Of a stretch of DNA of 64,000 nucleotides, positions 59,505-64,000 are shown in pieces. Within the stretch, counting starts at the first letter, position 1; each line of letters opens with the position of its first letter. Position numbers and translations under genes: made by a program. This DNA is from Streptomyces antarcticus (lineage in GTDB: Bacteria; Actinomycetota; Actinomycetes; Streptomycetales; Streptomycetaceae), in the NCBI RefSeq assembly GCF_026627255.1, contig NZ_JAPNLM010000001.1, forward strand, positions 745,600 through 809,599, read 5' to 3'. The notes under the pieces were generated by a model, which had not been told where the DNA came from, did no database searches, and worked only from the letters and a program-made list of their open reading frames with translations.

Positions 59505-61100
59505 ATGTCACAACCGTCAGAGCCGATCGACATGCACACCACCGCGGGCAAGATCGCGGATCTGCAGCGCCGCGTCGACGAAGCCACCCACGCCGGGTCC
59601 GCACGGGCCGTGGAGAAGCAGCACGCCAAGGGGAAGCTGACGGCGCGTGAGCGGGTAGCCCTGCTGCTGGACGAAGGGTCCTTCGTCGAACTCGACGAGT
59701 TCGCCCGGCACCGCTCCACGAACTTCGGGCTGGAGAAGACCCGCCCGTACGGCGACGGCGTCGTCACCGGATACGGCACCGTGGACGGGCGGCCCGTCGC
59801 CGTGTTCTCGCAGGACTTCACCGTCTTCGGCGGGGCCCTCGGCGAGGTCTACGGCCAGAAGATCATGAAGGTCATGGACTTCGCGCTGAAGACCGGCTGT
59901 CCGCTCGTCGGCATCAACGACTCCGGCGGCGCCCGCATCCAGGAGGGCGTCAGCGCCCTGGGCATGTACGGCGAGATCTTCCGCCGCAACGTGCACGCGT
60001 CCGGGGTGATCCCGCAGATCAGCCTCGTCGTCGGGCCGTGCGCGGGCGGCGCCGTGTACTCCCCCGCCATCACCGACTTCACGGTCATGGTCGACCAGAC
60101 CTCGCACATGTTCATCACCGGCCCGGACGTCATCAAGACCGTCACCGGCGAGGACGTGGGCTTCGAGGAGCTGGGCGGCGCCCGGACGCACAACGCGACC
60201 TCCGGCGTGGCCCACCACATGGCCGGGGACGAGAAGGACGCGATCGAGTACGTCAAGTCGCTGCTCTCCTACCTCCCGTCGAACAACCTCTCCGAGGCCC
60301 CCGCCTTCCCCGAGGACGCCGACACCGAGGTCTCGGACACCGACCGCGAGCTCGACGTCCTGATCCCGGACAGCGCGAACCAGCCGTACGACATGCACAC
60401 CGTGATCGAGCACGTGCTGGACGACGCGGAGTTCCTGGAGACGCAGTCCCTGTTCGCCCCGAACATCCTCACCGGCTTCGGCCGGGTCGAGGGCCACCCG
60501 GTCGGCATCGTCGCCAACCAGCCGATGCAGTTCGCCGGCTGTCTGGACATCGACGCCTCCGAGAAGGCGGCCCGCTTCGTCCGGACCTGCGACGCGTTCA
60601 ACGTGCCGGTGCTGACGTTCGTGGACGTACCGGGCTTCCTCCCGGGCACCGACCAGGAGTACAACGGGATCATCCGGCGCGGCGCGAAGCTGATCTACGC
60701 GTACGCCGAGGCCACCGTCCCCCTGATCACCGTCATCACCCGCAAGGCCTTCGGCGGCGCGTACGACGTCATGGGGTCCAAGCACCTCGGCGCCGACCTC
60801 AACCTGGCCTGGCCGACCGCCCAGATCGCCGTCATGGGCGCGCAGGGCGCGGTGAACATCCTGCACCGGCGGACCATCGCCGAGGCGGAGGCCGCCGGTG
60901 AGGGCGAGGAGACCCGGGCGCGGCTCATCGCGGAGTACGAGGACGCACTGCTCAACCCGTACACGGCCGCCGAGCGCGGGTACGTCGACGCGGTGGTGAT
61001 GCCGTCCGAGACGCGCGCGCACGTGGTGAAGGGGCTGCGCCAGCTGCGCACCAAGCGGGAGTCCCTGCCGCCGAAGAAGCACGGCAACATCCCCCTCTAA
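59505..61100 (+). CDS. pccB: Acyl-CoA (propionyl-CoA) carboxylase beta subunit
   Basis: The 531-residue carboxyltransferase transfers CO2 from carboxybiotin to acyl-CoA, giving methylmalonyl-CoA or malonyl-CoA. The two crotonase-fold halves are clear: [12 protein letters not shown] (about 142-153) with [11 protein letters not shown], and [13 protein letters not shown] with [19 protein letters not shown] methionine-rich position near residue 420 (YDVM) is where acyl specificity is set in the Streptomyces enzymes. The small epsilon subunit follows, and the biotin ligase lies upstream. Confidence 0.95.
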   Translation: MSQPSEPIDMHTTAGKIADLQRRVDEATHAGSARAVEKQHAKGKLTARERVALLLDEGSFVELDEFARHRSTNFGLEKTRPYGDGVVTGYGTVDGRPVAVFSQDFTVFGGALGEVYGQKIMKVMDFALKTGCPLVGINDSGGARIQEGVSALGMYGEIFRRNVHASGVIPQISLVVGPCAGGAVYSPAITDFTVMVDQTSHMFITGPDVIKTVTGEDVGFEELGGARTHNATSGVAHHMAGDEKDAIEYVKSLLSYLPSNNLSEAPAFPEDADTEVSDTDRELDVLIPDSANQPYDMHTVIEHVLDDAEFLETQSLFAPNILTGFGRVEGHPVGIVANQPMQFAGCLDIDASEKAARFVRTCDAFNVPVLTFVDVPGFLPGTDQEYNGIIRRGAKLIYAYAEATVPLITVITRKAFGGAYDVMGSKHLGADLNLAWPTAQIAVMGAQGAVNILHRRTIAEAEAAGEGEETRARLIAEYEDALLNPYTAAERGYVDAVVMPSETRAHVVKGLRQLRTKRESLPPKKHGNIPL

Positions 61101-61126
61101 ACCGCCCAGACCGCGAGGAGCGCACA

Positions 61127-61336
61127 GTGGTGATCAAGGTCGTCAAGGGCAATCCGACCCCGGAGGAGCTGGCCGCCGCACTGGCGGTGGTCCAGGCGCG
61201 CGCGGCGGCGCTGGCGTCGGCGCCCCCGGGCGCGCCACGGGTGCCCGACGCGTGGTCCGCACCGTCCCGGGTGGCGGCGCACCGGCTGCCGCAGCCGGGA
61301 CCGGCCGCGTGGGGCCGTACGTACTGGCCGGGCTAG
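61127..61336 (+). CDS. pccE: Acyl-CoA carboxylase epsilon subunit
   Basis: The 69-residue protein starts VIKVVKGNPTPEELAAALAVV and ends WSAPSRVA...GPAAWGRTYWPG, the standard epsilon pattern. The subunit binds the beta hexamer and stimulates the holoenzyme in actinobacteria. GAGGAG lies 7 bases before the first of two adjacent GTG codons. It is 26 bases after pccB and therefore in the same operon. Confidence 0.92.
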   Translation: MVIKVVKGNPTPEELAAALAVVQARAAALASAPPGAPRVPDAWSAPSRVAAHRLPQPGPAAWGRTYWPG

Positions 61337-61425
61337 CCCGCGCGCGAAAGATGGTGTGAACGGAGGGTGGCGCCTGAGTACGGGTACTCAGGCGCCACGC
61401 CTGTCCCGGGGGCCAGGATCGGGGC

Positions 61426-61557
61426 ATGCTCTGGTCCGATCCGAAGAACGAGCCCCCGAAGGACATGCGCGACGCCCAGGCGATGATCCGGCGGCTGACC
61501 CTGGTGCTGGGGCTCGCGATGCTCGTGGTGGTCTACGTCCTGGGCGTCGGCTTCTAG
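61426..61557 (+). CDS. Small membrane protein (43 aa)
   Basis: The ATG at 61426 opens a 43-residue frame. A polar start (MLWSDPKNEPPKDMRDAQAM) is followed by one membrane segment (LTLVLGLAMLVVVYVLGVGF) and a TAG stop. The third-position G+C and its position between pccE and maf suggest a real small gene; the role is unknown. Confidence 0.6.
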   Translation: MLWSDPKNEPPKDMRDAQAMIRRLTLVLGLAMLVVVYVLGVGF

Positions 61558-61644
61558 ACCGCGTCCCGCGCCGCTCTCCCGGTCACCGTCGGCGAGGCCG
61601 GACCGCCCTCCGGGGGCCCCGTCCGCGCCCCTACGATGGCCCCC

Positions 61645-62250
61645 ATGACTGCCGAACCGCGCTCGCTCGTCCTCGCCTCCGCCTCCCCCGCCCGGCTGAA
61701 CCTGCTGCGGCAGGCCGGCCTCGCCCCGCACGTGATCGTCAGCGGCTTCGACGAGGACGCGCTTCAGGCCGACTCCCCGTCCGAACTGGCCCTCGCCCTC
61801 GCCGAGGCCAAGGCGGGCGTCGTGGCGGGCCTGGAGGAGGCCGCGGGCGCCCTGGTGATCGGCTGCGACTCCGTACTGGAGCTGGACGGCGAGGCCCTGG
61901 GCAAGCCGGCCGACGCCGAGGAGGCCACCGCGCGCTGGAAGTCGATGCGCGGGCGGGCGGGCGTACTGCGCACCGGGCACTGCGTGATCGACACGGCGAA
62001 CGGCCGCCGGGTGTCGGCCACGGCGTCCACGACGGTCCGGTTCGGCGAGCCGACGGACGCGGAGGTCGCGGCGTACGTGGCCAGCGGCGAGCCGCTGCAC
62101 GTGGCGGGCGCGTTCACGCTGGACGGGCTGTCGGCGCCGTTCATCGACGGCATCGACGGGGACCCCGGGAACGTGATCGGCCTGTCGATGCCGCTGCTGC
62201 GCTCCCTGCTCGGCGAACTGGGTGTATCCATCACGGATTTGTGGGCCTGA
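61645..62250 (+). CDS. maf: Maf-like nucleotide pyrophosphatase
   Basis: The 201-residue product has the Maf start [18 protein letters not shown] (about 7-24), the active-site Asp in [10 protein letters not shown] (about 75-84), GKP.DAEEA and the GAF.ID..G-like end [14 protein letters not shown]. Maf proteins hydrolyse non-canonical or modified nucleoside triphosphates to monophosphates and influence septation. The ATG at 61645 was preferred over 61636. It converges on the next gene with a 20-base overlap. Confidence 0.9.
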   Translation: MTAEPRSLVLASASPARLNLLRQAGLAPHVIVSGFDEDALQADSPSELALALAEAKAGVVAGLEEAAGALVIGCDSVLELDGEALGKPADAEEATARWKSMRGRAGVLRTGHCVIDTANGRRVSATASTTVRFGEPTDAEVAAYVASGEPLHVAGAFTLDGLSAPFIDGIDGDPGNVIGLSMPLLRSLLGELGVSITDLWA

Positions 62251-62704
62251 GCTCCCCGAACGGCGGTGACGGCGGCGTGTCCCCGGCCTTCGCACGGCCC
62301 GCGGGCTCGGCGGCGTAGAGCATCAGGATCAGGACGAGCAGACACAGGATCAGCATCATCGCCACGAAGGCGGCCCAGCCGACGAGTGCGACGGTGAGGA
62401 TCCCGAGCACTCCGTGGGTGACGGCGGCGGTGAACAGGACGATGCGGGCGAAACGGCCGGGAGCCCGGTCGCGCACGGCGGCGACGGCGACGAGCACGGC
62501 GCACAGCACGAGGAAGACGCCCATGCCGGCGCCGAGTCCGTACGTCGCCTTGGACATCAGCTCCGGGTCGCTGCCCGCGATGGACATCGACTGGTTCTGC
62601 GTGGTCCGGCCCAGCACGACGTGGACCAGCACGAGCAGCGCCGCTTCCGCGACCAGCACGATCGCGGCCAGCCCGGCCACGAGTCTGCGCAGCACGACGT
62701 CCAC
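62231..62704 (-). CDS. Four-TM membrane protein, function unknown
   Basis: From the GTG at 62704 the 157-residue product has four hydrophobic segments (about 7-28, 50-72, 82-104 and 106-130) and a Pro-rich cytoplasmic tail. No motif is recognised. A GTG three codons further in is another start. The 3' end overlaps maf. Confidence 0.65.
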   Translation of the reverse strand: MDVVLRRLVAGLAAIVLVAEAALLVLVHVVLGRTTQNQSMSIAGSDPELMSKATYGLGAGMGVFLVLCAVLVAVAAVRDRAPGRFARIVLFTAAVTHGVLGILTVALVGWAAFVAMMLILCLLVLILMLYAAEPAGRAKAGDTPPSPPFGELRPTNP

Positions 62705-63075
62705 CCCCCCACCACACGCCACAAGCGTGTTCGACGGTTGGAGGCTACTAACGGGTAAACGTCGGAACAAGGGGTCGGGCCCGCTTCGTTGCGGCGGAAC
62801 CCCCGAGCGTGTCGATCAAGCAAAGAAATCAGGGCCCGTTCGTAGGGACCCCACAAAGAATCACCCGGGCCCGCTGACCGGCCGGACAGAGACCTCGGCC
62901 ACACGACAGGGTTACTGTGCAGTCGGGGATCCCCCTGACCTGGGGCGCCACAAGGGTTTTCCGGTGAATCCGACCACGCGTCACATTCCGTGTGGGCAAG
63001 GTCACCACCGGGGAAGGGTCGAAAGGCCGTGTGGGCTGTCCCTAAACTCAGCTTGTTTTCAAGGAGGGAGCCATC
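62705..63075. other. Leader and promoter region of the carboxylase alpha gene
   Basis: These 371 bases separate the divergent membrane protein and carboxylase genes. They are less GC-rich than their surroundings. They end with a strong AAGGAGGGA ribosome-binding site at 63061-63069. I see no tRNA, riboswitch or open frame with coding character. Confidence 0.45.
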
Positions 63076-64000
63076 GTGCGCAAGGTGCTCATCGCCAACC
63101 GTGGCGAAATCGCTGTCCGCGTTGCCCGGGCCTGCCGGGACGCCGGGATCGCGAGCGTAGCCGTCTACGCCGATCCGGACCGGGACGCCCTGCACGTCCG
63201 CGCGGCCGACGAAGCGTTCGCGCTGGGCGGTGACACCCCGGCCACCAGCTACCTGGACATCACCAAAGTCCTCCAGGCCGCCACCGACTCCGGAGCGGAC
63301 GCCATCCATCCCGGATACGGCTTCCTCTCCGAGAACGCCGACTTCGCCCAGGCCGTCCTGGACGCCGGCCTCACCTGGATCGGACCCCCGCCCCAGGCGA
63401 TCCGCGACCTCGGCGACAAAGTCGCCGCCCGCCACATCGCCCAACGCGCCGGAGCCCCCCTCGTCGCCGGCACCCCCGACCCCGTCTCCGGCTCCGACGA
63501 AGTCGTCACGTTCGCCAGGGAACACGGCCTCCCCATCGCCATCAAAGCCGCCTTCGGCGGCGGCGGCCGCGGCCTCAAAGTCGCCCGCACCCTCGAAGAA
63601 ATCCCCGAACTCTACGACTCCGCCGTCCGCGAAGCCGTCGCCGCCTTCGGCCGCGGCGAATGCTTCGTCGAGCGCTACCTCGACAAGCCCCGCCACGTCG
63701 AAACCCAGTGCCTCGCCGACACCCACGGCAACGTCGTCGTCGTCTCCACCCGCGACTGCTCCCTCCAGCGACGCCACCAGAAACTGGTCGAGGAAGCCCC
63801 CGCCCCGTTCCTGACGGACGCCCAGAACGCCGAGCTGTACGCCGCGTCCAAAGCCATCCTGAAAGAAGCCGGATACGTCGGCGCCGGCACCGTCGAATTC
63901 CTCGTCTCCGCCGACGGCTACATCTCCTTCCTCGAGGTCAACACCCGCCTCCAGGTCGAACACCCCGTCACCGAAGAAGTCTCCGGCATCGACCTCGTCC
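63076..64000 (+). CDS. accA2: Acetyl/propionyl-CoA carboxylase alpha (biotin carboxylase) subunit, 5' part
   Basis: The first 308 residues are present; the gene runs past the window end. The start [35 protein letters not shown] (about 76-89), the ATP-grasp glycine loop [10 protein letters not shown] (about 157-166), and KPRHVETQ with [15 protein letters not shown] (about 288-302) are all intact. The biotin carboxylase half is therefore functional by sequence. The expected C-terminal biotin carrier domain is not visible here. It should pair with the beta and epsilon subunits at 59505-61336. Confidence 0.93.
   Translation, partial: MRKVLIANRGEIAVRVARACRDAGIASVAVYADPDRDALHVRAADEAFALGGDTPATSYLDITKVLQAATDSGADAIHPGYGFLSENADFAQAVLDAGLTWIGPPPQAIRDLGDKVAARHIAQRAGAPLVAGTPDPVSGSDEVVTFAREHGLPIAIKAAFGGGGRGLKVARTLEEIPELYDSAVREAVAAFGRGECFVERYLDKPRHVETQCLADTHGNVVVVSTRDCSLQRRHQKLVEEAPAPFLTDAQNAELYAASKAILKEAGYVGAGTVEFLVSADGYISFLEVNTRLQVEHPVTEEVSGIDLV

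Noticed and set aside
59517..61082. 521-codon minus-strand frame opposite pccB
   Set aside because: The plus strand encodes a complete carboxylase beta subunit; the opposite frame has no recognisable protein.
62705..63075. Possible riboswitch or tRNA before the carboxylase alpha gene
   Set aside because: No cloverleaf, conserved riboswitch core or terminator/antiterminator pair could be drawn; only the promoter and ribosome-binding site are plausible.

Overview
The window is a high-GC actinobacterial chromosome segment, almost certainly Streptomyces. The evidence is the very high G+C at third codon positions, GTG/TTG starts, many ATGA/GTGA overlaps, and families typical of the genus: XRE/DUF5753 regulators with DUF397, RsbW-like ATPases, DUF6879, DUF6083, DUF6247, mycothiol S-conjugate amidase and an LAXTG sorting signal. 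From memory, the gene order resembles the S. coelicolor SCO4920-SCO4980 region (pckG, mca, greA, ilvA, metB, msrA, hutH, cdgE, cya, birA-like, pccB/pccE, accA2). No rRNA, tRNA or CRISPR array was seen.

Layout. 1-9.4 kb: D-amino-acid metabolism (deaminase end, D-aminoacylase), a YdcF protein, a secreted chymotrypsin-like protease with a chitin-binding domain, a LysR regulator, a deazaflavin nitroreductase-like protein, and an ATPase / XRE / DUF397 regulatory set. 9.45-11.75 kb: an IS607-type element (serine transposase plus TnpB) inserted exactly at a GG in a GNAT acetyltransferase gene, whose 3' tail lies on the far side of the element. 12.4-20.7 kb: a hydrolase remnant with a lipoprotein, an alanine-type aminotransferase, and a four-gene operon of two periplasmic-binding-like proteins (one fused to a vWA domain), a TelA-family protein and a membrane protein. 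20.8-23.6 kb: GTP-dependent PEP carboxykinase and a hemolysin III protein.

25.0-30.6 kb is the most unusual part. A small (about 5.6 kb) integrative element with a large serine integrase sits inside a thioredoxin-fold DUF255 gene. It carries its own replacement 5' portion of that gene, so integration recreates a full-length chimeric DUF255 gene on the left and strands the original 5' third as a pseudogene on the right. The 14-bp shared core can be read at both ends, and joining the two element arms gives a roughly 50-bp imperfectly palindromic attP. Cargo is an HTH protein, an RsbW-like ATPase, DUF6879 and XRE regulators; no replication or transfer gene was seen.

31-47 kb: a Uma2 nuclease-fold protein, a metallopeptidase, a large STAND ATPase with TPRs, mca, greA, a DrrAB-type exporter, threonine deaminase, MarR and sigma-like regulators, metB and msrA. 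At 47.5-48.4 kb a deletion joins the start of a two-gene toxin-antitoxin-like pair to a truncated Tat-exported sulfatase. 48.5-64 kb: alcohol dehydrogenase, L,D-transpeptidase, a sortase-substrate-like protein, hutH, a GGDEF protein, enoyl-CoA hydratase, adenylate cyclase, biotin ligase, the acyl-CoA carboxylase beta and epsilon subunits, Maf, and the start of the biotin carboxylase/carrier subunit. The biotin ligase, beta, epsilon and alpha genes form a carboxylase neighbourhood that produces and biotinylates the same complex.
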